The translations under genes and the position numbers were made by a program. Below are positions 6,663 through 14,971 of a DNA stretch of 23,979 nucleotides, one piece after another. A model generated the notes under the pieces. That model did not search any database. It was not told the DNA's origin and saw only the letters and a list, made by a program, of their open reading frames with translations. Each line of letters starts with the position of its first letter. The first letter of the stretch is position 1. Location: the IMG/VR virus record IMGVR_UViG_3300023174_000625, positions 1 through 23,979 of that record. One strand, 5' to 3'. The DNA is from a virus.

Positions 6663-9600
6663 ATGGCAAGAAAATTTTTAACCCCAATTGATTTAGGCAA
6701 ACTTGAACTTCAAAATGCCCGAATTCAAAACCTTTCAACAGCACAGAGGCCAACCAACCCAGTCCAAGGTCAGATCTATTATGACACTGACGATAAGGTT
6801 GTAAAGACCTGGAATGGTACTGCGTGGATCAACGCAAGCCAAGGTACACAAGGTGTGCAAGGCACTGTCGGTTCACAAGGTACTGTTGGTGCTCAAGGTG
6901 CACAGGGAACGCTAGGTACTCAAGGTGCACAAGGAACTGTAGGTTCTCAAGGTACGCAAGGAACTGACGGCACACAGGGAACTCAAGGTACTGACGGAAC
7001 ACAAGGAACTCAAGGTACCGACGGAACTCAAGGTACTCAGGGAACTGACGGTACACAGGGTACCGAAGGACAGCAAGGTACCCAAGGTACCGACGGTACA
7101 CAAGGTACCCAAGGCACTGATGGTACACAGGGCACACAAGGTACTGACGGCACACAAGGTGTGCAAGGAACCGAAGGTCAACAAGGCGTTCAAGGCACTG
7201 AAGGACAGCAAGGTACACAAGGAACAGAAGGCGCCCAAGGAACACAGGGTACTGACGGTACTCAAGGTACCGAAGGATCACAGGGTGCACAAGGTGCTGA
7301 AGGTAACTTCGGTGGTATCACAGTTGTTTACAACTTTGACAACACTGTCACAATGTCAGACCCAGGCGACAACAATGCTCGTCTAAACAATGCTAACCCA
7401 ACTCTAGTTACACACCTGGCATTGGATGATAATCCTGCTGATGGTAACTATGACGTCTCTAACTTTTTACAGACAATCGATGACTCAACATCACCAATTA
7501 AGGGTCACGTAAAGGTATCTAGAAAATTTGATACTGCTACTTTTTACCTCTACACAATCTCTGGTGTTACAGACTCAGCACCAAACTGGTTTGATGTAGA
7601 AGTTGCTTATGTTTCTGGTCAGGGAGCATTTACTGACGGAGAAGAACTTCTCTTTACATTTGCTCGTACTGGTGACGTTGGTGCTCAAGGTACCCAAGGT
7701 ACTGTCGGTGCTCAAGGCGTTCAAGGCACTGTCGGTGCACAAGGAACTCAAGGCACACTAGGTTCACAAGGAACTCAAGGTGTACAAGGAGTTCAAGGTA
7801 CTGAAGGCCAGCAAGGAACTCAGGGCACCCAAGGTACTGTTGGATCACAAGGTACTCTTGGTACTCAAGGTGCAGTAGGTACTCAGGGTACAGTTGGTGC
7901 TCAGGGCGCTCAAGGAACTACTGGTACTCAGGGTGTACAAGGAACTCAAGGTACTCAAGGAGTTCAAGGTACTGAAGGCCAGCAAGGAGTCCAGGGAACT
8001 GAAGGACAACAAGGAACTCAAGGTTCTGAAGGTGCACAGGGTACTCAAGGAGTACAAGGCGCTGAAGGAACTCAAGGTACCGATGGAACCCAAGGTGCTA
8101 CTGGTACATTCGGTGGAGAAACTTTTGAGTACAACTACTTAACTAATACCGCAGACACAGACCCAAATGCAGGTAACTTTAAGTTTGACTCTACAACATT
8201 CTCATCTGTTACTGAACTCTACATCGACCCAATCGATGCAAACGCAACTAACATTACTTCTTTCCTACAGACTATTGATGATTCAACATCAGGTATCAAG
8301 GGAACTATTAAAGTAACGGATATTACTAATCCGCTTAACTATGCGTTCTTCCAAATTATTGGTACTCACAATGAAAATGGCGGAAACTATTTCACAGTTC
8401 CAGTCGCATTTGTTTCTGGATCACTATCACTTCTCAACAACGATAATGCATACCTAACATTTGCAAGAGTTGGTGACAAGGGTGACACTGGTGCTCAAGG
8501 TACTACTGGTGCACAGGGCGTACAAGGAACTGTTGGTTCTCAAGGTACACAAGGAACACTTGGAGCCCAAGGTACACAAGGAACCCAAGGCGTACAGGGA
8601 ACCCATGGTACACAGGGAGTCCAAGGCTCTGAAGGTACTCAGGGAGTTCAAGGAACTGAAGGTCAGCAAGGTACACAGGGTACCGATGGCACTCAAGGAA
8701 CCCAAGGTACAGATGGTACCCAGGGAACTCAAGGTACAGCAGCCCTCTGGAATTTTGCTGGCCCTTATAACGGCGGAGTTATCTATACCGAAGGTGATGT
8801 TGTTACCTACAACGGTCAAACTTGGTATCGCAAGATTTACGGTGCAGCAGGACACACACCAACAGAAGACACTTGGTGGACACTACTTGCCGCACAAGGC
8901 GTACAGGGAACTGAAGGCCAACAAGGTACACAAGGTACCGATGGCACTCAGGGTACTCAAGGTACAGACGGAACCCAGGGCGTACAGGGAACTGAAGGCC
9001 AGCAGGGTACCCAAGGTACAAACGGTACTCAAGGTGTTCAAGGTACAACTGGTACACAAGGTGTACAAGGACACTCAGACCGTTACAAGACAACCTCTAC
9101 AACTTCACGAGCAATTGCGGTAGCAAACAACGTAAGTTTTGTACTGGCTGATCCAGACCTGTCATACTCAGTTGGTCAGGATGTAGTAGTTGCTTACGAT
9201 GTAAACAACCACATGTCCGCAACTGTAGTCAGTTACACATCAGGCACTAATACTCTCGTTGTAAATGTTAACGACATCAAGGGCTCAGGAACATACGCTG
9301 TATGGTCAATCAACCTCGATGGTGCTACTGGTGTCCAAGGTACAACTGGTACTCAAGGTACACAGGGTACAGACGGTATACAAGGTCTTAACGGTGTTCA
9401 AGGTACACAGGGTACATCTGGTCAACTTGGAACCTACGCAGTAACTATCACTGGTGATTCAACCGATGGTGGAGCAACAGGAACTACCTCGTTCCCAGTT
9501 ACTCACAACCTCGGAACTACAGACATCATGGTCACAGTCTGGGATGCGGCTTCTAAGATGGAAGTTGTAACAGATGTAGCCTACGTAACTACTACCTCAG

Positions 9601-9665
9601 TAACGATTGGATTTGCAGTAGCACCAATCACAACTAAGTCTTACAGAGTGGTAGTCAAGGCTTAA
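6663..9665 (+). CDS. Large collagen-like tail fibre with globular modules
   Basis: This 1000-residue protein starts at ATG 6663 behind AAAGGAGA. Residues 1-58 are a fibre head domain ([35 protein letters not shown]) that usually attaches to the particle. Gly-X-Gln rods (about 59-214, 337-481, 612-694, 746-802, 892-919) alternate with globular modules. Two modules are copies of one repeated type (216-337 and 483-611). One is a CBM5/12-like module (696-745: [20 protein letters not shown] ... TEDTWWTLL). Another (803-892) has the form [12 protein letters not shown] ... [12 protein letters not shown]. The C-terminal beta domain (920-1000) contains [16 protein letters not shown], typical of fibre tips. 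The likely role is a trimeric receptor-binding fibre. The rods contain no proline. Confidence 0.9.
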   Translation: MARKFLTPIDLGKLELQNARIQNLSTAQRPTNPVQGQIYYDTDDKVVKTWNGTAWINASQGTQGVQGTVGSQGTVGAQGAQGTLGTQGAQGTVGSQGTQGTDGTQGTQGTDGTQGTQGTDGTQGTQGTDGTQGTEGQQGTQGTDGTQGTQGTDGTQGTQGTDGTQGVQGTEGQQGVQGTEGQQGTQGTEGAQGTQGTDGTQGTEGSQGAQGAEGNFGGITVVYNFDNTVTMSDPGDNNARLNNANPTLVTHLALDDNPADGNYDVSNFLQTIDDSTSPIKGHVKVSRKFDTATFYLYTISGVTDSAPNWFDVEVAYVSGQGAFTDGEELLFTFARTGDVGAQGTQGTVGAQGVQGTVGAQGTQGTLGSQGTQGVQGVQGTEGQQGTQGTQGTVGSQGTLGTQGAVGTQGTVGAQGAQGTTGTQGVQGTQGTQGVQGTEGQQGVQGTEGQQGTQGSEGAQGTQGVQGAEGTQGTDGTQGATGTFGGETFEYNYLTNTADTDPNAGNFKFDSTTFSSVTELYIDPIDANATNITSFLQTIDDSTSGIKGTIKVTDITNPLNYAFFQIIGTHNENGGNYFTVPVAFVSGSLSLLNNDNAYLTFARVGDKGDTGAQGTTGAQGVQGTVGSQGTQGTLGAQGTQGTQGVQGTHGTQGVQGSEGTQGVQGTEGQQGTQGTDGTQGTQGTDGTQGTQGTAALWNFAGPYNGGVIYTEGDVVTYNGQTWYRKIYGAAGHTPTEDTWWTLLAAQGVQGTEGQQGTQGTDGTQGTQGTDGTQGVQGTEGQQGTQGTNGTQGVQGTTGTQGVQGHSDRYKTTSTTSRAIAVANNVSFVLADPDLSYSVGQDVVVAYDVNNHMSATVVSYTSGTNTLVVNVNDIKGSGTYAVWSINLDGATGVQGTTGTQGTQGTDGIQGLNGVQGTQGTSGQLGTYAVTITGDSTDGGATGTTSFPVTHNLGTTDIMVTVWDAASKMEVVTDVAYVTTTSVTIGFAVAPITTKSYRVVVKA
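6838..9420 (+). repeat. Tandem 9-base Gly-X-Gln coding repeats, five blocks
   Basis: Blocks lie at about 6838-7302, 7677-8106, 8488-8736, 8895-9068 and 9325-9420. The unit is GGN-NNN-CAR, usually paired as Gly-Thr-Gln/Gly-Val-Gln, with Gly-Thr-Asp/Gly-Thr-Glu variants. Synonymous codons are varied from unit to unit (GGT/GGA/GGC, ACT/ACA/ACC, CAA/CAG), so exact DNA repeats stay short. The repeats generate long false reading frames on both strands. Confidence 0.9.
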
Positions 9666-9668
9666 TAC

Positions 9669-9884
9669 ATGAGCAAAAGAGCACTCGTCCCAGTTAACGT
9701 ATTGGCTAAGGCGTCAGCGCCCTCTGGCCAGTACGCTGGTGACGTGTACTACGATTCAACAGATACATCACTGTTTGTCTACACAGGCTCTGTGTGGAGT
9801 GCAGTAGGTAGCGGCTCTATCGATGGCGGAACGCCAACAAGTAATTACACAAGCAATCCTGTGGTAAATGGAGGAACTCCGTAA
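9669..9884 (+). CDS. Small fibre-associated protein
   Basis: This 71-residue protein starts four bases after the stop of the large fibre with no strong Shine-Dalgarno of its own, so it is likely translated by re-initiation. The core (SAPSGQYAGDVYYDSTDTSL, then FVYTGSVWSAVG) is the same small motif seen in the head domain of the upstream fibre ([10 protein letters not shown] ... WNGTAW), so it looks like a stand-alone fibre-head or adaptor. The tail is Gly/Ser/Thr/Asn-rich. Its TAA overlaps the next ATG (TAATG). It could be an adaptor joining the two giant fibres or a chaperone; neither is shown. Confidence 0.75.
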   Translation: MSKRALVPVNVLAKASAPSGQYAGDVYYDSTDTSLFVYTGSVWSAVGSGSIDGGTPTSNYTSNPVVNGGTP

Positions 9885-12800
9885 TGGCATCAAAGATTCA
9901 AGTTCGTCGTGGATCGTCTTCACAGTGGGACGCTGTCTCATCAGTAGTTCTATCTGAAGGTGAAATCGGTTTTGAAATCAATACTGGAAAATTCAAAATT
10001 GGTGATGGAACTTCTACTTGGGCCGCTCTTCCTTACTTCATTAATGGGAATGCAGTTGCTACACTCATTAGTGGAGCCGCATTAGACAACACAGATGATC
10101 TTCCACAAGGACTTACAAATCTTTACCACACAGTTCAACACACTTACGAAGCCATAACAAGTGGAACTCGTGACAACATCACCTTCGCTCTTCAAGGCGG
10201 AGCAATAAACGTATCAGTACCAACTGTTCAAGGAACTCAAGGTACACAGGGACCAAGCATCCAAGGCGTACAAGGAACTACAGGTACACAAGGAACCCTT
10301 GGTACCCAAGGTTCTCAAGGAACTGCAGGTTTTGTAGGTTCTAACGGAGCGCAAGGCACCCAAGGAACTCAAGGAGTTCAAGGTGTGCAGGGAGTTCAAG
10401 GAGTCCAAGGCGTACAAGGAACTACTGGTAGCCAAGGCGTACAAGGAATACAGGGCGTTCAAGGAGTTCAAGGCGTACAAGGACTGCAGGGTGTTCAAGG
10501 AACATTAGGCGCCCAAGGTGCGGCTGGTAACTTTGGTGGAGCGACCTTTGACTACACATTCAGCACAAGCACAACAGCGGCTGATCCAGGAACTGGAAAC
10601 ATCCGCTTTAATGCAACTCCTACTTCAGCAACTGCTATGTACATCGACAGTAGCAATGATGCTGCAACTGACATTTCAACTTTTCTAAACACAATCGGCG
10701 GATCAACATCTACTATCAAGGGACACTTCCGTGTATCCAAGAAGTTTGATGACAGCGTCTTTAAACTTTACACAATCTCATCTGTTACAGATAACACTGG
10801 TTGGTTTACAGTTAACTGTTCTTATGTATCAGGAAACGGAACACTATCTAACTCAGATGACATCGTAGTCACCTTTGCTCGCACTGGTGATAAGGGCGAT
10901 ACAGGTATCCAAGGTGTACAAGGACCTACTGGTACTCAAGGAACTCAAGGCACACAGGGCGTACAGGGTGTGCAAGGAGTCCAGGGAACTGAAGGACAAC
11001 AAGGAACTCAGGGAACACAAGGTACTCAAGGAACCCAGGGAACACTAGGAGCGCAAGGCGCCGTAGGTGCACAGGGCACTGTTGGTGCTCAGGGAACCCA
11101 AGGCACACAGGGTGTGCAGGGTGTGCAGGGAACAACTGGCACCCAAGGTACCCAGGGTACTCAAGGTACACAGGGAGTACAGGGAACTCTTGGAGCCACT
11201 GGTACTCAGGGAACTCTTGGTACTCAAGGTACTCAAGGTGTTATGGGTACATCTGGTGGTTCTACATCTAACTTTAACTACGTATTTGATGCAAATACTT
11301 CAGATGCAAAACCAGGTAGTGGTCAATTAAGACTTAATAATGCAACACAACCTTCTGCAACTTTTATCTATGTAGATCATCTCAACGACTCTGGTGTTGA
11401 TATTGATGTCTATTTGGGCCTCGTAAAACAATACGACAACATTATTATTCAGAAAAAAATTGATTCAAATGTTTACATTACATTCGAAGTTACTGGTTCA
11501 CCTACAGTTGTCTCTAACAGTTACGTAAAGATTCCAGTAACTAGAGTTGGCGATGGTGGTTCTGGCAACAACTCGTTTACTGGCGGAATGAACCTTGAAC
11601 TTGTTCTCTTTACAACTGGATTACAAGGAGCAGTTGGTGCACAGGGTGCAGTGGGTCCTCAAGGTACACAGGGTGTACAGGGCACCACTGGTACACAAGG
11701 TGTACAAGGAACTCAAGGTACTCAAGGCACCCAAGGCACCACAGGAGCACAGGGCACCACTGGTGCACAAGGAGCAACTGGTGCTCAAGGAACCCAGGGC
11801 ACACAGGGCACCACTGGTACACAAGGTGCTACAGGCTCACAGGGCGTGCAGGGTACACAAGGCGTACAGGGCACACAGGGAACTGTTGGCGCTCAAGGTG
11901 TACAGGGAGTTCAAGGCTTACAGGGTGTACAGGGTACTCTCGGTGTGCAGGGTGCTGCTGGTAACTTCGGCGGTGCATCATTTGACTACACCTACAGCAC
12001 AACTACAACTGCCTCAGATCCAGGTACTGGAAATGTTCGCTTTAACTCTTTGACTTTATCTTCTGCAACTTCTGTCTATCTTGATGCAAGCAATGACGCA
12101 GCCACAGATATCTCATCCTTCCTTAACACTATTGGAACATCGACCTCTACAATCAAGGGTCACTTCCGTATGTCAAAGAAGTATGACGATAATTCATTTG
12201 CGCTCTTTACAATCTCATCAGTAACAAACAACACTGGCTGGTTTACTGTAAGTGCATCTTACGTATCTGGCAATGGAACATTTGCAAACTCAGATGACAT
12301 TGTTATCACATTCGCCCGTACAGGTGACAAGGGTGACACTGGTACTCAGGGTGTACAAGGACCTACAGGAACTCAAGGCACACAGGGAACTCAAGGAACT
12401 CAGGGTACTCAAGGAACTACTGGAGCCCAGGGAACTACTGGAGCGCAGGGCACTCAAGGAACGCAGGGTACACAAGGCACCCAGGGTATCCAAGGTGGAT
12501 TTGCATTTGGACTAGGTACAGGTGTTCAGACCTTCTTAACCACACCTACATCTGCAAACCTTGCAACAGCACTCACAGATGAGACTGGTACTGGTGCTGC
12601 TGTGTTTGGTACTGACCCAACAATCTCTCTTCCAGTAATCAACAACATCAAACTCGGTTACTCAACTGTTGCAACAGCGGCAGGAACTACGACTCTTACC
12701 GCATCCAGCAATCGCCAACAACTATTTACTGGATCAACAACTCAAACAATCGTGTTACCAGTAACAAGCACTCTAGTAACTGGTGTTGGTTATGATATCG

Positions 12801-13144
12801 AGAATAACTCAACTGGCAACCTGACCATTAACTCCTCAGGTGGTAACTTAGTCGCAACAGTAATTCCTGGAGTAACAGCGCACATCATGTGTATTGGTAC
12901 TACTCTAACAACTGCGGCTGACTGGGATGCTGACTTTGAAGCATTTGGTACTTTGACAGGTACTGGAGCAAACGTACTTGGTACTGCACCAACTATCTCT
13001 AACCTAACCATCACAGGATCATTAACTGCAGGTGGCGGAACAGGTACTAACGGCTTCGTACTTACATCTACAGGATCTGGAACTCAGTGGGCTGCGGCTG
13101 CATCTGATGCAACTCCTACAGTGTTGATGCTAGGTGGAATGTAA
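9884..13144 (+). CDS. Giant collagen-like fibre with Mtd-type N-terminal domain
   Basis: This is a 1086-residue protein. Residues 1-55 (IQVRRGSSSQWDAV ... LSEGEIGFEINTGKFKIGDG) match the N-terminal domain of major tropism determinant/hyaluronidase-type fibre proteins. An LDNTDDLPQGLTNLYHT linker follows. Four Gly-X-Gln rods (about 113-214, 341-456, 578-692, 818-870) alternate with three globular modules (217-341, 457-578, 695-818). The first and third of these are near-identical copies, also related to those in the upstream fibre. The C-terminal part (871-1086) is a beta-rich tip with VFGTDPTISLPVINN and DADFEAFGTLTGTGAN. No diversity-generating cassette is near. Its stop abuts the stop of the convergent GT25 gene with no gap. 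Confidence 0.9.
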   Translation: MASKIQVRRGSSSQWDAVSSVVLSEGEIGFEINTGKFKIGDGTSTWAALPYFINGNAVATLISGAALDNTDDLPQGLTNLYHTVQHTYEAITSGTRDNITFALQGGAINVSVPTVQGTQGTQGPSIQGVQGTTGTQGTLGTQGSQGTAGFVGSNGAQGTQGTQGVQGVQGVQGVQGVQGTTGSQGVQGIQGVQGVQGVQGLQGVQGTLGAQGAAGNFGGATFDYTFSTSTTAADPGTGNIRFNATPTSATAMYIDSSNDAATDISTFLNTIGGSTSTIKGHFRVSKKFDDSVFKLYTISSVTDNTGWFTVNCSYVSGNGTLSNSDDIVVTFARTGDKGDTGIQGVQGPTGTQGTQGTQGVQGVQGVQGTEGQQGTQGTQGTQGTQGTLGAQGAVGAQGTVGAQGTQGTQGVQGVQGTTGTQGTQGTQGTQGVQGTLGATGTQGTLGTQGTQGVMGTSGGSTSNFNYVFDANTSDAKPGSGQLRLNNATQPSATFIYVDHLNDSGVDIDVYLGLVKQYDNIIIQKKIDSNVYITFEVTGSPTVVSNSYVKIPVTRVGDGGSGNNSFTGGMNLELVLFTTGLQGAVGAQGAVGPQGTQGVQGTTGTQGVQGTQGTQGTQGTTGAQGTTGAQGATGAQGTQGTQGTTGTQGATGSQGVQGTQGVQGTQGTVGAQGVQGVQGLQGVQGTLGVQGAAGNFGGASFDYTYSTTTTASDPGTGNVRFNSLTLSSATSVYLDASNDAATDISSFLNTIGTSTSTIKGHFRMSKKYDDNSFALFTISSVTNNTGWFTVSASYVSGNGTFANSDDIVITFARTGDKGDTGTQGVQGPTGTQGTQGTQGTQGTQGTTGAQGTTGAQGTQGTQGTQGTQGIQGGFAFGLGTGVQTFLTTPTSANLATALTDETGTGAAVFGTDPTISLPVINNIKLGYSTVATAAGTTTLTASSNRQQLFTGSTTQTIVLPVTSTLVTGVGYDIENNSTGNLTINSSGGNLVATVIPGVTAHIMCIGTTLTTAADWDADFEAFGTLTGTGANVLGTAPTISNLTITGSLTAGGGTGTNGFVLTSTGSGTQWAAAASDATPTVLMLGGM
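10222..12497 (+). repeat. Tandem Gly-X-Gln coding repeats, four blocks
   Basis: Blocks lie at about 10222-10530, 10905-11250, 11620-11962 and 12336-12497. They have the same 9-base unit as the upstream fibre, but with more Val at X (GVQGVQG runs in the first block). Proline is nearly absent, seen only in isolated GPS, GPT and GPQ triplets. The globular modules between them include two close copies (about 10532-10905 and 11966-12345). Confidence 0.88.
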
Positions 13145-13879
13145 TTAATTAAGTAGTTCAGTACTGCCACGATGTATCTGGCTGTACTGGGCTGCTTCTT
13201 GTAAAAATTTAATTGGGCGATATTTGCCTGGCTTTAGTGTGTAGGTAAAGAAAGTCTGCTTGTTATCTTCTTTCTTCATTCTAAAGTTAAAGATGTACCA
13301 ATCTACTGGGCAGTTAATTCCTCGTGACTCAATATCTGCAACCGCTTTGCGTGCTCCTGATTTACTGACCATGTAACCAGCACACGACCACTGCTGATAA
13401 GAAATGCAGACATTTTCTGCGCCTATAGTGTGCTGCTCTTCGTTGTACGCAAAGAGCGAATCATCAGGGACAAAGAACGAGAAGAAGTCCCAGTCAGCAG
13501 GTAACTCCCACATGTACTTCTCAACAACCATCTTGAAGTTCTTACTCATGACAATGTCATCTTCAAACAAGATCATGGTGTCGTAATCCGACTCTAAGAA
13601 CTTCTTGTATGCCAAGTAGTTACTGGCCCACACACCCACCACACCAGCACTAGGTGGAAATGTCTCACCTGGCTGGCAGTAATCTTCAACGGTATTGACC
13701 TTGAACTCTGGTCGTGTGTTTACAAAGTTCTCAACCTTATCAACGGTATTGAGATACATCGTAGGGGATCCTAGTCGTGGCAGAAAAGAAACGCCCTTGA
13801 GAATTCCTTCATAAGATTTATTACGAAGTTCATTTCCAGTATCAGTATGAAAGACTTCAAAGCAGGCATTACCTAGCAT
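13145..13879 (-). CDS. Glycosyltransferase family 25-like protein
   Basis: This 244-residue protein has the hallmarks of GT25 (LPS and procollagen sugar transferases). MYLNTVDKVENF lies near 41-52, SAGVVGVWASNYLAYKKFL at 77-95 is the equivalent of the family's G-x-x-G-c-x-x-S-H region, and the nucleotide-sugar/metal motif FEDDI is at 105-109. A later acidic motif, NCPVDWYIF, is at 189-197 (D193). ASN replaces the usual S-H, which is a departure from the family norm. It is the last gene of a minus-strand four-gene operon and overlaps the methyltransferase by 7 bases (ATGCTAG). It is cytoplasmic, with no signal peptide. The substrate is unknown; phage fibres and host surface glycan are both possible. 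Confidence 0.82.
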   Translation of the reverse strand: MLGNACFEVFHTDTGNELRNKSYEGILKGVSFLPRLGSPTMYLNTVDKVENFVNTRPEFKVNTVEDYCQPGETFPPSAGVVGVWASNYLAYKKFLESDYDTMILFEDDIVMSKNFKMVVEKYMWELPADWDFFSFFVPDDSLFAYNEEQHTIGAENVCISYQQWSCAGYMVSKSGARKAVADIESRGINCPVDWYIFNFRMKKEDNKQTFFTYTLKPGKYRPIKFLQEAAQYSQIHRGSTELLN

Positions 13880-14409
13880 TTAACAAACCACATCTGATAG
13901 CCATCCTCTAGGCAGATAACCTCTCCTTCACAGATAGAGAAGAAGGCATCAATGCCCCTCTTAGGCTCTAGGAATTCCTTACCGCCCTCTGTCCAGCCGT
14001 AATCATCAAAGGCGATAACTCCGCCCTTCTCAAGGACTTTGAAGGCATTAAGGCCATCTAGGGCAGTCTGTAGTGCTGTGTGATCTCCATCGATGTAGAT
14101 GAAGTTATAGGTTTTGGTATTGGTGTTGAAGAACTCATCGCTAGTCATCTTGTGCTTGATGACTCTAGGGTCATCGCTAAATCGTGAGTCGTAGTACTGC
14201 TCGACAGATGAGAAGTCTAATGAGAAGTGCTGATCTTCTTGGCTACCTTCCCAGGTGTCCACATCATCGATCGTAATAATCTCTCGATTATTTAGTAGCC
14301 ACTGTGTGGCATCACCTGTGTAGGTGCCGATCTGTAGAGCACGGATAGGCTCACGAGGACATTTGCGATCAAAGTATGGGGATACATTTCTAAACCAATT
14401 AGGAAACAT
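13873..14409 (-). CDS. SAM-dependent methyltransferase (Methyltransf_24 type)
   Basis: This 178-residue protein has a Rossmann methyltransferase pattern. Motif I is LQIGTYTGD (25-33), an acidic motif II is ITIDDVDTW (45-53), the diagnostic IDGDH is at 106-110, and GGVIAFDDYGW (129-139) carries the post-IV Asp pair. The IDGDH and FDDYGW pair is typical of class I O-methyltransferases linked to sugar or glycan modification (Methyltransf_24, related to TylF/CmcI types). It starts one base after the TPR gene's stop (TAATATG) without a clear Shine-Dalgarno, so it depends on coupling. Its probable target is the hydroxyl of a sugar made or added by its neighbours. The target is inferred. Confidence 0.85.
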   Translation of the reverse strand: MFPNWFRNVSPYFDRKCPREPIRALQIGTYTGDATQWLLNNREIITIDDVDTWEGSQEDQHFSLDFSSVEQYYDSRFSDDPRVIKHKMTSDEFFNTNTKTYNFIYIDGDHTALQTALDGLNAFKVLEKGGVIAFDDYGWTEGGKEFLEPKRGIDAFFSICEGEVICLEDGYQMWFVKC

Positions 14410-14410
14410 A

Positions 14411-14971
14411 TTAGAACAACTTCAAGTTGTTGATGCAGCCATTGACATACTCTTGCGACATCTCAACATTATCTAGTAGATGATCAAACAATTCTCTACT
14501 CTCCTCTTTACGGCCTAGCCACCAGCCCGCTACAGCCTTCTCAAATAGTAGGACATATGGTCCGTTGTACTCCACGTACACAGGCAGCGGATTGTTATAG
14601 CCAGCGATAGTGTGAACCAGACCAATCTCTGCAAAGGTGTATGCCTTCTGCCACTCCTTATTGCGCTCATGGATTCTGGAAATTAAGAAGTACGCCTCTG
14701 GTCTTCCAGGAAGCAGAGTGATAGCGTGCAGGATCGTCTGATAGACAGTCGCATTTCTATCCCCCTGCTTTGAGAAACATAGAGCCATTCGTAGCAGCGA
14801 TGTGTAGGCAATGATCGGATGGGTCTTGTATCCACGGTCTGCCGCTCTTAGATAGAAGCCAGCAGCAGATGCAAACTGCCCCTGATCAAAGTAAGCATTA
14901 GCAAGGGCAAAGTTCTTCTCTGGATTGTAGGAATCAAAAGACACATCTACTGCAAGATCTTTAATTGACAT
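14411..14971 (-). CDS. TPR-repeat protein of the sugar cassette
   Basis: This is a 186-residue protein. I chose ATG 14971 because GAGGAGG lies 9 bases upstream on the minus strand; the longer TTG start at 14989 would sit on that site itself. It is all-helical with several TPR-like units: NFALANAYFDQGQFASAAGF near 21-40, then SLLRMALCFSKQGDRNATVY, a LLPGRPEAYFLISRIHERNK unit, and AVAGWWLGRKEESRELFDHL. This type of helical domain is often fused to or next to GT2 glycosyltransferases in phages and bacteria, where it probably binds a partner or acceptor protein. Here it stands alone between the propeller and the methyltransferase. It overlaps the upstream gene by 11 bases. Confidence 0.75.
   Translation of the reverse strand: MSIKDLAVDVSFDSYNPEKNFALANAYFDQGQFASAAGFYLRAADRGYKTHPIIAYTSLLRMALCFSKQGDRNATVYQTILHAITLLPGRPEAYFLISRIHERNKEWQKAYTFAEIGLVHTIAGYNNPLPVYVEYNGPYVLLFEKAVAGWWLGRKEESRELFDHLLDNVEMSQEYVNGCINNLKLF

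Noticed and set aside
6829-9123. Long open frames on the minus strand and in other plus frames across the collagen-like genes
   Set aside because: The 9-base GGN-NNN-CAR repeat keeps all frames free of stops; the translations are simple Leu/Ser/Cys or Val/Lys repeats with no start signals. Similar frames at 10214-12515 have the same cause.
9884-10060. Diversity-generating retroelement suggested by the Mtd-like N-terminal domain
   Set aside because: No reverse transcriptase, template repeat or variable C-lectin-like C-terminus is seen; the N-terminal domain is a common particle anchor.
6838-12497. Short regularly spaced repeats that could suggest a CRISPR array
   Set aside because: The repeats are in-frame codons within an open reading frame, have no unique spacers of constant length, and no cas genes are present.
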